Positions 18,428-26,950 of a stretch of 36,025 bases of DNA are shown here, piece by piece (the first letter of the stretch is position 1; each line of letters opens with the position of its first letter). The position numbers and the translations under genes are program-made. The notes below the pieces were generated by a model that had not been told where the DNA came from, did no database searches, and saw nothing but the letters and a program-made list of their open reading frames with translations. Origin of the DNA: an uncultured Bacteroidales bacterium (GTDB lineage: Bacteria; Bacteroidota; Bacteroidia; Bacteroidales; UBA932); the NCBI GenBank assembly GCA_946538425.1, contig CAMNGM010000008.1, positions 1-36,025 on the forward strand, in the 5' to 3' direction.

Positions 18428-19675
18428 CTATAACCGGCTTGCCAGATCCAGGGCGGCTCCGGCTGCCACGTCCATGTTGTAATACTCCCACTCCGCGAAC
18501 CGTCCCGTCAAGTAGAAATCATTCGGAGAAAGACGCTCCTTCAGTTCCCGAACCACTCCCCGTGTCGCTTGCGTCTGGATCGGATAGGAACACGGTGTGT
18601 AGCAATGATCCAGATACTTGGGGTGCAGCGGGATACGCTTTAATTGGTCTTCGATTTCCTTCAAGGATACCTCGTCCGTGAACTCCACCGTGGCCGTAAG
18701 GCGCCCTGGAGCATTGTTGTTTATCGAGAAATTGCCCGTGCAAATGATCCGATGCGCATCATATTCCCCATCAGGCAAGTATATCCACGTATAAGGGACA
18801 GGGTCGATCTCGCAGAAAACCGACGTGGTCCCGTGGGAAAGGAGCGAGTGCAATTCCTTTTCCAGGCCATCGAGTGAGACACCCTCGACAAGCTCGGGAA
18901 TCCTCCGGACATTCCCCGTATAAACCACGATATCATACAGTTCATCGCCTATCCTCCACTTCCCGTCCCGATGAACAATCCTGTCAATGGAAGAACCGTA
19001 CCGGATATCCAGGCATTCTGCGAGCGTGTCGGCCAGGAACTGGGAACCACCTTGTCGGGGATACCAGAAAGACGCATGGACGAAAGCCTTTTCCTCCTGA
19101 TGCGAGAAGTTGTGGTAGAAGACATCTTCGGGTGAAGGCATCGGAAGTTTACCGGCCAACCAGTCCAGCGACACCTCCGTCAGGGGACGCCGCCAGATCT
19201 TCTCATTGTACGGACGGAAATAGAGATTGAAAAGAGTCTCCCCGAACGTTTGTTCGAGGAAGTCGGCAAAATGGGCGGAGCGGATTTCCTCCCGCTTAGC
19301 CATCATCGCGGCGAAATCACGGATGGAGGCTCGCTGAACGGCTTCGGGGAGTTGATACAGGTGATCTTCGACGGGATACCCCACGACCAATCCGCCAGGC
19401 ATCACGATACAAGAGTTCCGGTCCGCCTTGACAAAAGAGACGTCCCTGTTGAAAACACCCCAGAACCAGTCCAGGACATCCTGGCGACGCGAGTTGAAGA
19501 CATGGCCGCCACAGATGTGGAACAGGGATCCCTGTACTTCCCGGCACCGGATCAGGCCTCCGGGGCGGTTCTCCTTTTCATAGACCGTCACCCGGTAGCG
19601 GTCCTGCAGCGATCGGGCCACCACCAGACCGGAAATCCCGGCGCCGACCACGGCGGCTTTCTTCTTGCCTTCCAT
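18428..19675 (-). CDS. FAD-dependent NAD(P)-binding protein related to UDP-galactopyranose mutase / protoporphyrinogen oxidase-like enzymes
   Basis: AAVVGAGISGLVVARSLQDRYRVTVYEKENRPGGL Rossmann motif; GRFAEWEYYNMDVAAGAALDLA C-terminus. Confidence 0.82.
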   Translation of the reverse strand: MEGKKKAAVVGAGISGLVVARSLQDRYRVTVYEKENRPGGLIRCREVQGSLFHICGGHVFNSRRQDVLDWFWGVFNRDVSFVKADRNSCIVMPGGLVVGYPVEDHLYQLPEAVQRASIRDFAAMMAKREEIRSAHFADFLEQTFGETLFNLYFRPYNEKIWRRPLTEVSLDWLAGKLPMPSPEDVFYHNFSHQEEKAFVHASFWYPRQGGSQFLADTLAECLDIRYGSSIDRIVHRDGKWRIGDELYDIVVYTGNVRRIPELVEGVSLDGLEKELHSLLSHGTTSVFCEIDPVPYTWIYLPDGEYDAHRIICTGNFSINNNAPGRLTATVEFTDEVSLKEIEDQLKRIPLHPKYLDHCYTPCSYPIQTQATRGVVRELKERLSPNDFYLTGRFAEWEYYNMDVAAGAALDLASRL

Positions 19676-20878
19676 CTACCTCCCCTTATACATCTCCTCG
19701 TAATACTTCTGGTAATCCCCGCTGGTGACGTTGTCCAGCCAGGCCTGGTTGTCGAGGTACCAGCGGATGGTCTTCTCGATGCCTTCCTCGAACTGGAGGG
19801 AGGGTTCCCAGCCCAGTTCGCGCTGGAGCTTGGTGCTGTCGATGGCGTAGCGGAGGTCGTGGCCGGCGCGGTCGGTCACGTAGGTGACGAGGTCGTCGTC
19901 GGCCCCTTCCGGACGGCCCAGGAGGCGGTCCGTGACGCGGATGAGGGTCTTCACGATGTCGATGTTCTTCCACTCGTTGAAACCGCCGATGTTGTAGGTT
20001 TCGGCGACCTTCCCCTCATGGAAGATCAGGTCGATGGCCCGCGCGTGGTCCTCCACGTACAGCCAGTCGCGGACGTTCTCGCCCTTGCCGTACACGGGCA
20101 GCGGCTTGCGGTGCCGGATGTTGTTGACGAACAGCGGGATAAGCTTCTCCGGGAACTGGTAAGGCCCGTAGTTGTTGGAGCAGTTCGTGACGATGGTGGG
20201 CATTCCGTACGTGTCGTGGAACGCGCGCACGAAGTGGTCGCTGGAGGCCTTGGCCGCGCTGTACGGGCTGTGCGGCTGGTACTTGAGGTCCTCCGTGAAG
20301 AACTTCTCGCCGTAGGCCAGGTGATGCTCGCCGCTGGACGCCTTCGTCGTGAACGGCGGCTCGATCCCCTCCGGATGGGTCATCTCCAGGGCGCCGTACA
20401 CTTCGTCGGTGGAGATGTGGTAGAAGCGGCAGGGGATGGATTCCTTCGCTCCGCTCGGAATGACACCCTTGTCATCTCGACCAAGCGAAGCGCGTGGAGA
20501 GATCTTCCACCCCATCGGCTCCCAGTACGCCTTGGCGGCCTGGAGCATCGACAGCGTGCCGATGACATTGGTCTGCGCGAAGGTGAAGGGATCCTTGATG
20601 GAGCGGTCCACATGGGACTCCGCCGCGAGGTGGATCACCCCGTCCACCTGCTCCTCCTGCATCAGGGAGAGCACGCCCTCGAAGTCGCAGATGTCCATCT
20701 TGACGAACCGGTAGTTTGGCCGGTCCTCGATGTCCTTGAGGTTCGCGAGATTGCCCGCGTAGGTGAGCTTGTCCAGGTTGATGATCCGGTAGTCCGGATA
20801 CTTGTTCACGAACAGGCGCACGACATGGCTGCCGATGAAGCCGGCGCCGCCGGTGATGAGGATGGTTCTACTTTTCAT
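19676..20878 (-). CDS. rmlB: dTDP-glucose 4,6-dehydratase carrying a repeat-derived in-frame insertion
   Basis: MKSRTILITGGAGFIGSHVVRLFVNKYPDYRIINLDKLTYAGN...RFYHISTDEVYGALEMTHPEG...SPYSAAKASSDHF; start assigned at MKSRTIL instead of the 460-aa track start. Confidence 0.96.
   Translation of the reverse strand: MKSRTILITGGAGFIGSHVVRLFVNKYPDYRIINLDKLTYAGNLANLKDIEDRPNYRFVKMDICDFEGVLSLMQEEQVDGVIHLAAESHVDRSIKDPFTFAQTNVIGTLSMLQAAKAYWEPMGWKISPRASLGRDDKGVIPSGAKESIPCRFYHISTDEVYGALEMTHPEGIEPPFTTKASSGEHHLAYGEKFFTEDLKYQPHSPYSAAKASSDHFVRAFHDTYGMPTIVTNCSNNYGPYQFPEKLIPLFVNNIRHRKPLPVYGKGENVRDWLYVEDHARAIDLIFHEGKVAETYNIGGFNEWKNIDIVKTLIRVTDRLLGRPEGADDDLVTYVTDRAGHDLRYAIDSTKLQRELGWEPSLQFEEGIEKTIRWYLDNQAWLDNVTSGDYQKYYEEMYKGR
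20439..20504. repeat. Composite palindromic REP/REPIN-like repeat inside rmlB
   Basis: GATTCCTTCGCTCCGCTCGGAATGAC (20439-20464) - accctt - GTCATCTCGACCAAGCGAAGCGCGTGGAGAGATC (20471-20504); imperfect inverted arms meeting at GAATGAC/GTCATCTC. Confidence 0.88.
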
Positions 20879-21404
20879 ATAGGAAGGGATGATGTTTGTC
20901 TCTTTCGGAAAGGATGATGTCGGCGGCCGGAATGCGCCAGTCGATGGCGAGGGTCGGGTCGTTCCAGGCGTAGCCGCCTTCGGACGCCGGACAGTAGAAG
21001 TTGTCGCACTTATACTGGAACACGACTTCCTCGGACAGGACGACGAACCCATGGGCAAAACCCCGCGGGATGAACATCATCCGGTGGTTCTCCCCGGTCA
21101 GTTCCTCGGCATGCCACTTCCCCCAGGTAGGCGATCCTTCCCGCAGGTCCACGGCCACGTCCAGCACAGAGCCCCGCACTACGCGCACGAGTTTCGCCTG
21201 GGCGGACTCCCCTTTCTGGTAATGCAGCCCGCGAAGCACGCCGTAGCGCGACTTGCTCTCATTGTCCTGGACAAAGTGCACGGGTCCCACTTTCTCGGTG
21301 AATTCCCGTTCATTGAAACTCTCGAAGAAATAGCCCCGCTCGTCACCGAACACTTTCGGTTCGATGAGGACGAGCCCTTCGATGCCGGTCTCGATTACAT
21401 TCAT
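20868..21404 (-). CDS. rmlC: dTDP-4-dehydrorhamnose 3,5-epimerase
   Basis: GLVLIEPKVFGDERGYFFESFNEREF...LRGLHYQKGESAQAKLVRVVRGSVLDVAVDLREGSPTWGKW. Confidence 0.97.
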   Translation of the reverse strand: MNVIETGIEGLVLIEPKVFGDERGYFFESFNEREFTEKVGPVHFVQDNESKSRYGVLRGLHYQKGESAQAKLVRVVRGSVLDVAVDLREGSPTWGKWHAEELTGENHRMMFIPRGFAHGFVVLSEEVVFQYKCDNFYCPASEGGYAWNDPTLAIDWRIPAADIILSERDKHHPFLYEK

Positions 21405-22273
21405 AGTCTGTCAATACATTTTTTCAGTGATTCATACCAGTGCGGGACCTGCACCCCGAACGTCTCCTTGACCTTGGTCTTGTCCAGCACGGAAAAGTGC
21501 GGGCGGCGGACCTTGGAAGGGAACTCGTCGGAATGGCAAGGCCTGATGTCGCAGGTGTTTCCGCTCAGGTCCCGGATGGCGCAGGCGAAGTCGAACCAGG
21601 AGCACACCCCCTCGTTGGAGAAATGGTAGATGCCCCCCTTGTCCATCTTCCGCCCGGAAATGACCTGGCAGATGAGCCGGGCCAGGTCCCAGGCATAGGT
21701 CGGCGACCCCACCTGGTCGAAGACGACCTTCAGCGCCGGGCGTTCCGCCGTGAGCTGCCGCATCGTCTTCACGAAATTCTTCCCGTACGGCGAATACAGC
21801 CATGCCGTGCGGAAGATCTGCCAGGAGCAGCCGGATTCCTGCACGGCCTGCTCGCCCTGCAGTTTCGTCGCCCCGTACACGCCGTTCGGATGCACCGGCC
21901 AGTCCTCCCGGCACGGCAGGGCGATGTCGCCCTGGAACACATAGTCCGTGGAAATGTGGATCAGGTGCGCGCCCCGCTCGGCCGCCACGCCGGCCAGGAT
22001 GCCCGGGGCGAGGTGGTTCAGCAGGTCCGCCATCTGCAAGTCGTCCTCGGCTTTGTCCACGTTCGTGTAGGCGGCGCAGTTCACGATCACGTCCACCTGC
22101 TCTGAATCGCAGATGAGCCGGACCGCATCGCGGTTGGTGATGTCCAGATAGACCGTGTCCACCCCGGGAACCGAGGTGACGTCCGTGAAAATATAGCGGT
22201 CGGGAACTCCCGCGGAAACATTCCGCAGCTCGGTTCCCAGTTGGCCGTTGGCGCCCGTGACGAGTATGTTCAT
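21401..22273 (-). CDS. rmlD: dTDP-4-dehydrorhamnose reductase
   Basis: MNILVTGANGQLGTELRN...VIVNCAAYTNVDKAEDD...HISTDYVFQG...YGATKLQGEQAV. Confidence 0.97.
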   Translation of the reverse strand: MNILVTGANGQLGTELRNVSAGVPDRYIFTDVTSVPGVDTVYLDITNRDAVRLICDSEQVDVIVNCAAYTNVDKAEDDLQMADLLNHLAPGILAGVAAERGAHLIHISTDYVFQGDIALPCREDWPVHPNGVYGATKLQGEQAVQESGCSWQIFRTAWLYSPYGKNFVKTMRQLTAERPALKVVFDQVGSPTYAWDLARLICQVISGRKMDKGGIYHFSNEGVCSWFDFACAIRDLSGNTCDIRPCHSDEFPSKVRRPHFSVLDKTKVKETFGVQVPHWYESLKKCIDRL

Positions 22274-22365
22274 AAAAGCATATATTTATATTCCTCCGCC
22301 CATTTCGAATGGACGGAGCAGGAAGACCGGCCCCGTTTTCCTGTCCAGGAATCCGGATGTCCGGC

Positions 22366-23088
22366 CTATATCTCGTCGTCGCCCTCCATCAGGGAGGCCA
22401 GTTTGACGACGGTTTCTTTCTTCAGCTCCTTGGCCGTATACTGGGTCTCGAGGGCCCGGAAACGGTGGCAGTCGGAACCCACCATCCGATACCAGCCCTT
22501 GTCCAGGAGATACTGCGCCCGCTGCCGGACGGATTCCCCGTAAAAGCCGACGATGGACGGGAGGTTCAACTGAAGGAAACATCCCATATTATGAAGCTCC
22601 CGGTAGTCGCTCTGGTCCATATAGCGATAGCGCTCCGGATGGGCGATCAGCGGGCGGTACCCCGCCTTGAAGATCTGATCCAGCACATTCCACAGATTGA
22701 TGGGAGGCGCGATGGCCGAGGTCTCCACCAGGACGACCTCGCTTCCGTGCTCCAGAAGATCTTTCCGGGAAAGACGCTCCTCAAAGACGGTATCGATCAT
22801 ATACTCCGCCGCCAGATTCAGCTTCAGGCCTCCGTCATAGACCGCCTTCAGTTCTTCGAACCGTGAACGGAGCTCTTCCGTGGTATTGGGGACGTCCTCC
22901 ATCACGTGCGGCGTAAACCAGACCTCGGAGACTCCCTGCTCCTCCAGATACCGGAGGATCGCCAGGGAGTCTTCCTGCGTCTTCACGCCATCATCCAGCC
23001 CATAGAGGATGTGGGAGTGCTGGTCGACGGCCCCTTTCAAAAGTCCGCTTTCCAGAATGGAGCGGCGCCGGTTGAACAGGCCGAACAT
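22366..23088 (-). CDS. CpsB/YwqE-type PHP-family tyrosine-protein phosphatase
   Basis: AVDQHSHILYGLDDGVKTQEDSLAILRYLEEQGV...LIAHPERYRYM...GSDCHR; follows the BY-kinase gene. Confidence 0.92.
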   Translation of the reverse strand: MFGLFNRRRSILESGLLKGAVDQHSHILYGLDDGVKTQEDSLAILRYLEEQGVSEVWFTPHVMEDVPNTTEELRSRFEELKAVYDGGLKLNLAAEYMIDTVFEERLSRKDLLEHGSEVVLVETSAIAPPINLWNVLDQIFKAGYRPLIAHPERYRYMDQSDYRELHNMGCFLQLNLPSIVGFYGESVRQRAQYLLDKGWYRMVGSDCHRFRALETQYTAKELKKETVVKLASLMEGDDEI

Positions 23089-25520
23089 CAGGATTTCTTC
23101 TCGTCGGATTCGTTACCGTACCCGTAACCGTACCCATAACCGTACCCATAACCGTAACCGTACCCGTGGCGGCCGCTGTAGGAGTCGACAGCGTTCAGGA
23201 TGATGGCCATCCGGTTGTACTTGCCTTCGTTGTACATCTCCTCGACGGTGGGCAGGGCGCGCTTGTCGAACAGACCGGCACGGAGGACGAAGATGGTGAT
23301 GTCGGCGTGCGGGGCCACGATGCTGGTATCGGCCACGAGGTCGATCGGAGGGCAGTCCATAAACACGTAATCATACCGCTCTTTCATCGCCTGAATGAGC
23401 ATCGGGAGGCGTTCGGAAACCAGCAATTCGGCCGGGTTCGGCGGGATGGATCCCACCGGAAGGAGGTCGAGATTGTCCTGCACCTTGACGACGTGCTCGA
23501 ACGGATCGTCATACTTGCCATTCAAGTAGGAGGCGACACCGGTGGAGTTCTTGCCGAGCGACTTGGAAAGGGTGGCCTTGCGGAGGTCGAGGTCCAGGAT
23601 CACCACGCGCTTGTTGCCCTTGAGCGCCATCGATGCGGCCAGGTTCATCATCGTGAAGGTCTTGCCGGCATTCGGGTTGAACGAGGTGATCATGATGGCC
23701 TGCGTCTCGGTTTCGCGGTGGATCATCAGGTCCAGGTTCGTACGCAGGACGCGGAAAGCCTCGTTCATCGAGTCGCGCTTGCCGTGCTCCACGATGATCC
23801 GGGTATTCTTGTTGTCGAAGCGGTTGAGCCGGAGACGTTCCCAGTAATTGGCGGTGACGCCCATCTGCGGCAGCTCGGCCAGGAACGGCACGGAAAGCTT
23901 GCCGAGGTCATTGCGGCCCTTGACGGTGGTGTCGAGCACTTTCATCACATAGAAGACGGCGAACGGAATGCCGAAACCCAGGATGAGGGCGATCAGCAGG
24001 ATCATCATCTTGTTCGGGGCGATCGGGGCGTTGCTGCCGGTCGCGCTCTGGATCAAGCGGGTGTTGCCGACGGTCAGGAGGCCCTGGAGCTCGTTTTCTT
24101 CCCGCTTCTGGAGGAGGAAGATGTACAGCTGCTCCTTCACTTTCTGCTGACGCTCGATGGAAAGGAGTTCCAGCTGCTGTCCGGACGTGGAGGACAGGCG
24201 GCCGAGGATGGCGTTCTCCTGCGCCTCGATCTTGTTCACCTGCAGCTGCAGGGTGGAGATGAGGTTGTCGATGGACCGGTTCACGGCGAGCTTGTACATT
24301 TCCAGGCTCTTGTTCAGGTCCTGGACATACGGGTTGTTCTCGCTGGAAAGGTTCAGGGAGCGGTCACGCTCGAGGAGGGCCGTGTTGTACTCGCGGATCT
24401 GCGCCTCGATGTTCGCGCTGGAAAGGCCGGAGTTCGCCGGCATCAGGTCGTTCACGTGGGCGGGATCGTTGATGAACTGCTTGATCATCTTGGCGATCGC
24501 CAGCTGGTTGGATGCCTCGAAGCCCTGGGCCGAATAGGCGCTGGACTGCTGCATATAGGCGGTGCCGGCCTGCTGGATGTCCGTGATGTTGTGGCTCTGC
24601 TTGTAGTCCTTGATGTCCTGCTCGATGCCGCCGAGCTCCCGCTCGATGACATTCAGGCGGTCGTTGATGAACAGGGAGGTGTTGCGCACCGACTGGTTCT
24701 TGTTCTCCACCCATTCCTCGTTGTAGATGTCCAGAAGCGTGCCGAGGACCGCTTCGGCGCGGGCCGGGAACTGGTCCTTCTGGGAGAGCACGACGACGGA
24801 GGACTGCTTGGAAGAGAGACCGGAGGAAAGCCGGCTGCAGTAGGACTTGGCCCGGGTGGCGGCATTCACCCAGGAGACCGTGATGTCGTGGGACCACTTG
24901 TCGTAGTTGACGGTCGGATAGATGACGATCTTCCCCACCGGGGTCTCCACCGTATCGGAGAGATGGCCGCTGAGTTTGTAGCCCTTGAACTCCTGGGCAC
25001 CGACGAAGAAGTCGCGGATCACATATGTGCTGTCCTTGCCCTTGCTGATATGAAAGGAGAAGCTGGACGCGGCGACGTTCTCGGGGGCGCGCATCTCGAT
25101 CGGCGAGTTCTTGTACAGTTCGCGGACGCGGAGGAACTGGTTGTCGATGTACGCGGTCTCCAGCCCCAGCCGCGTGACCACACGCTGCATCAGGTCCGGC
25201 GCGGCGAAGGCTTCGATCTCGTTGTCCACATTGGTACCGGACGTGTACCGGCGGGCGGTTCCGGCAAAGGAGGTGAGGTCGCGCATCATCGAGTTCTGCG
25301 AGTCCTCGTCCACGATGACTTTTTCCGTGCGGCTGTACGTCTTGGGCGTCTTGTAAAGATAGAAGCCGGCGGCGAAGAGCGCTGCCAGGATGCAGAAGAC
25401 GTACCACCACTTATGATCCCATACGAGGGCCCACAGGTCGGCCAGCTGCAGGGATTGCTCTTCTTCGTTACCAGCCTGCCCGGTATAGATGGGGATGTTG
25501 TTCTGATTGTTCTCAGCCAT
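23088..25520 (-). CDS. wzc: Wzc-type polysaccharide co-polymerase / BY-family tyrosine autokinase
   Basis: N-terminal Wzz domain with TM (LWALVWDHKWWYVFCILAALFAAGFYLYKTP); Walker A FNPNAGKTFTMMNL, A' VVILDLDLRKATLS, Walker B DYVFMDCPPIDL; C-terminal (GY)8 cluster. Confidence 0.96.
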   Translation of the reverse strand: MAENNQNNIPIYTGQAGNEEEQSLQLADLWALVWDHKWWYVFCILAALFAAGFYLYKTPKTYSRTEKVIVDEDSQNSMMRDLTSFAGTARRYTSGTNVDNEIEAFAAPDLMQRVVTRLGLETAYIDNQFLRVRELYKNSPIEMRAPENVAASSFSFHISKGKDSTYVIRDFFVGAQEFKGYKLSGHLSDTVETPVGKIVIYPTVNYDKWSHDITVSWVNAATRAKSYCSRLSSGLSSKQSSVVVLSQKDQFPARAEAVLGTLLDIYNEEWVENKNQSVRNTSLFINDRLNVIERELGGIEQDIKDYKQSHNITDIQQAGTAYMQQSSAYSAQGFEASNQLAIAKMIKQFINDPAHVNDLMPANSGLSSANIEAQIREYNTALLERDRSLNLSSENNPYVQDLNKSLEMYKLAVNRSIDNLISTLQLQVNKIEAQENAILGRLSSTSGQQLELLSIERQQKVKEQLYIFLLQKREENELQGLLTVGNTRLIQSATGSNAPIAPNKMMILLIALILGFGIPFAVFYVMKVLDTTVKGRNDLGKLSVPFLAELPQMGVTANYWERLRLNRFDNKNTRIIVEHGKRDSMNEAFRVLRTNLDLMIHRETETQAIMITSFNPNAGKTFTMMNLAASMALKGNKRVVILDLDLRKATLSKSLGKNSTGVASYLNGKYDDPFEHVVKVQDNLDLLPVGSIPPNPAELLVSERLPMLIQAMKERYDYVFMDCPPIDLVADTSIVAPHADITIFVLRAGLFDKRALPTVEEMYNEGKYNRMAIILNAVDSYSGRHGYGYGYGYGYGYGYGYGNESDEKKS
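23118..23165 (-). repeat. Hexanucleotide tandem array encoding (Gly-Tyr)8 at the Wzc C-terminus
   Basis: Minus strand GGGTAC GGTTAC GGTTAT GGGTAC GGTTAT GGGTAC GGTTAC GGGTAC. Confidence 0.95.
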
Positions 25521-25537
25521 ATTCTAATCTGTTTTCA

Positions 25538-26371
25538 TTACGGGTTCGCCCGCTTGCCCATTTGGGTCAAAGCGATGATGAAATTGATCGTCGTCATCGA
25601 AATACTCGCCAGGGAGATCCAGAAACTGCCGGACTTGAAGTAGTTCTCGTTGATCTCGCCCTGGCCGGCCCGGACCGTGGAAGGCGTCACGTACACGACA
25701 TCGTTCTGCTGGAGGTAGTAGGCCGGAGAATCGAAAATGCCCGAATGGGTGAGGTCCAGCTCGTAGATCTGGCGCTTGCCGTTCTGCTCGCGGATGACCT
25801 GGACGTTGTCGCGCCGGCCGTAGATGGTGAGGTCGCGGGCCAGGGCAAGGGCCTGGAGGATGGTGATCTTGTCGCCGGTGACGCTGTAGGTGCCCGGAGC
25901 GGCCACTTCACCGAGGACGGAAATCTTGAAATTCAGGAACTCGACCGTCACGACGGCATCCTTCAGGAGACCGCTGTCGGCGAGACGGTCCTTGATCAGG
26001 TCCTGCAACTGCCAGCGGTTCAGGCCGGCGACGTGCAGTTCGCCGAGGGAGGGGAAGTTGATGTCGCCCTCATTGTCGACCACGTAGCCCGTGATGCGCT
26101 GGCTGGCGCCGGAGGCGGACAATTCCGACCCGGTGTAGAACGTGGAGACGGAAAGATTGAACGGGGTGGCCATCCGAGGATCGCGGCTCGTGACAATGAT
26201 GGACAACTGGTCCTGGGGCTGGATGATGATGCCCCGGTTCTCCTTCATCGTCATGGCGGTTTCACCGCTCACATCCTGCAGGTAGTTAATTTTTTTGTAC
26301 GTTTCCGGGCTGCAGGAATGCAGACCCAAGAGCAGGCTGGCGGAACAGAAAATTGCAAATATCTTTTTCAT
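25538..26371 (-). CDS. wza: Polysaccharide export outer-membrane lipoprotein
   Basis: MKKIFAIFCSASLLLGLHSCSPETYKKINYLQDV...IIQPQDQLSIIVTSRDP...VLGEVAAPGTYSVTGDKITILQALALA. The track start at 26380 is a TTG codon. Confidence 0.95.
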   Translation of the reverse strand: MKKIFAIFCSASLLLGLHSCSPETYKKINYLQDVSGETAMTMKENRGIIIQPQDQLSIIVTSRDPRMATPFNLSVSTFYTGSELSASGASQRITGYVVDNEGDINFPSLGELHVAGLNRWQLQDLIKDRLADSGLLKDAVVTVEFLNFKISVLGEVAAPGTYSVTGDKITILQALALARDLTIYGRRDNVQVIREQNGKRQIYELDLTHSGIFDSPAYYLQQNDVVYVTPSTVRAGQGEINENYFKSGSFWISLASISMTTINFIIALTQMGKRANP

Positions 26372-26396
26372 ACGTTTCAAATGTCGGATAATCGTG

Positions 26397-26428
26397 CAAA
26401 ATTACGGTTTTTCCTTTAGGAAAGCAAA
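26397..26428 (-). promoter_or_regulatory. Candidate Bacteroidetes primary-sigma promoter for the wza-led operon (TTTG-N20-TAATTTTG)
   Basis: Plus strand caaaatta (26397-26404) and caaa (26425-26428); reverse complement fits TTTG-N19-21-TAnnTTTG upstream of wza. Confidence 0.65.
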
Positions 26429-26446
26429 TTATTGGGCGGAATGTAC

Positions 26447-26454
26447 TATCTTTG
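26447..26454 (+). promoter_or_regulatory. Candidate -7 box of rnhA
   Basis: TATCTTTG matches TAnnTTTG, 7 nt before ATG 26462; no clear -33 TTTG at standard spacing. Confidence 0.45.
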
Positions 26455-26461
26455 TAGGACC

Positions 26462-26950
26462 ATGGAGGAAAAACGACCGCCCATATTCCTGTACACCGAC
26501 GGGGCCGCCAGCGGCAACCCCGGCCCGGGCGGGTTCGGCGTCGTCCTCGTGTGCGCGGGCCGGAGGAAGGAGATTTCCGGCGGATACCGCCTCACCACCA
26601 ACAACCGGATGGAACTCCTCGCCGTCATCAAGGGCCTGGAGGCAATCAAGTGGGAGAACGCGGAAGTCCACGTCTGGAGCGACTCCTCCTACGTGGTCAA
26701 GGCCGTCAACGAGGGCTGGCTCGACACCTGGAAACGCACCGGCTTCGCCAAGAAGAAGAACGTGGACCTGTGGCTCCGCTTCGACGCCGTCTACCGCCGC
26801 CACCGCGTCTCCTTCAACTGGCTCAAGGGCCACGCCGGCCACCCCGAGAACGAGCGCTGCGACACCCTGGCCGTGGCCGCATACCAAAGCGGGGAAAACC
26901 TCCTGGAAGACACCGGATATATCACTGAAAATCAAGGATTGAACATATGA
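26462..26950 (+). CDS. rnhA: Ribonuclease HI
   Basis: PIFLYTDGAASGNPGPGGFGVVL...TTNNRMELLAVIKGLEAI...VWSDSSYVVKAVNEGW...FNWLKGHAGHPENERCDTLA; start taken as MEEKRP. Confidence 0.96.
   Translation: MEEKRPPIFLYTDGAASGNPGPGGFGVVLVCAGRRKEISGGYRLTTNNRMELLAVIKGLEAIKWENAEVHVWSDSSYVVKAVNEGWLDTWKRTGFAKKKNVDLWLRFDAVYRRHRVSFNWLKGHAGHPENERCDTLAVAAYQSGENLLEDTGYITENQGLNI

Noticed and set aside
18428-19675. Confident assignment as UDP-galactopyranose mutase (glf)
   Set aside because: FAD motifs and C-terminus are related, but the diagnostic residues cannot be confirmed by eye; left as UGM-like.
20380-20613. Minus-strand 77-aa ORF containing MTRVSFRAERRNPS
   Set aside because: Out-of-frame reading of rmlB and its repeat insertion; not an independent gene.
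23166-25643. 825-aa plus-strand ORF antisense to wzc
   Set aside because: GC-rich shadow ORF with low-complexity V/L/G/D/H-rich translation; the minus-strand Wzc is clearly the real gene.
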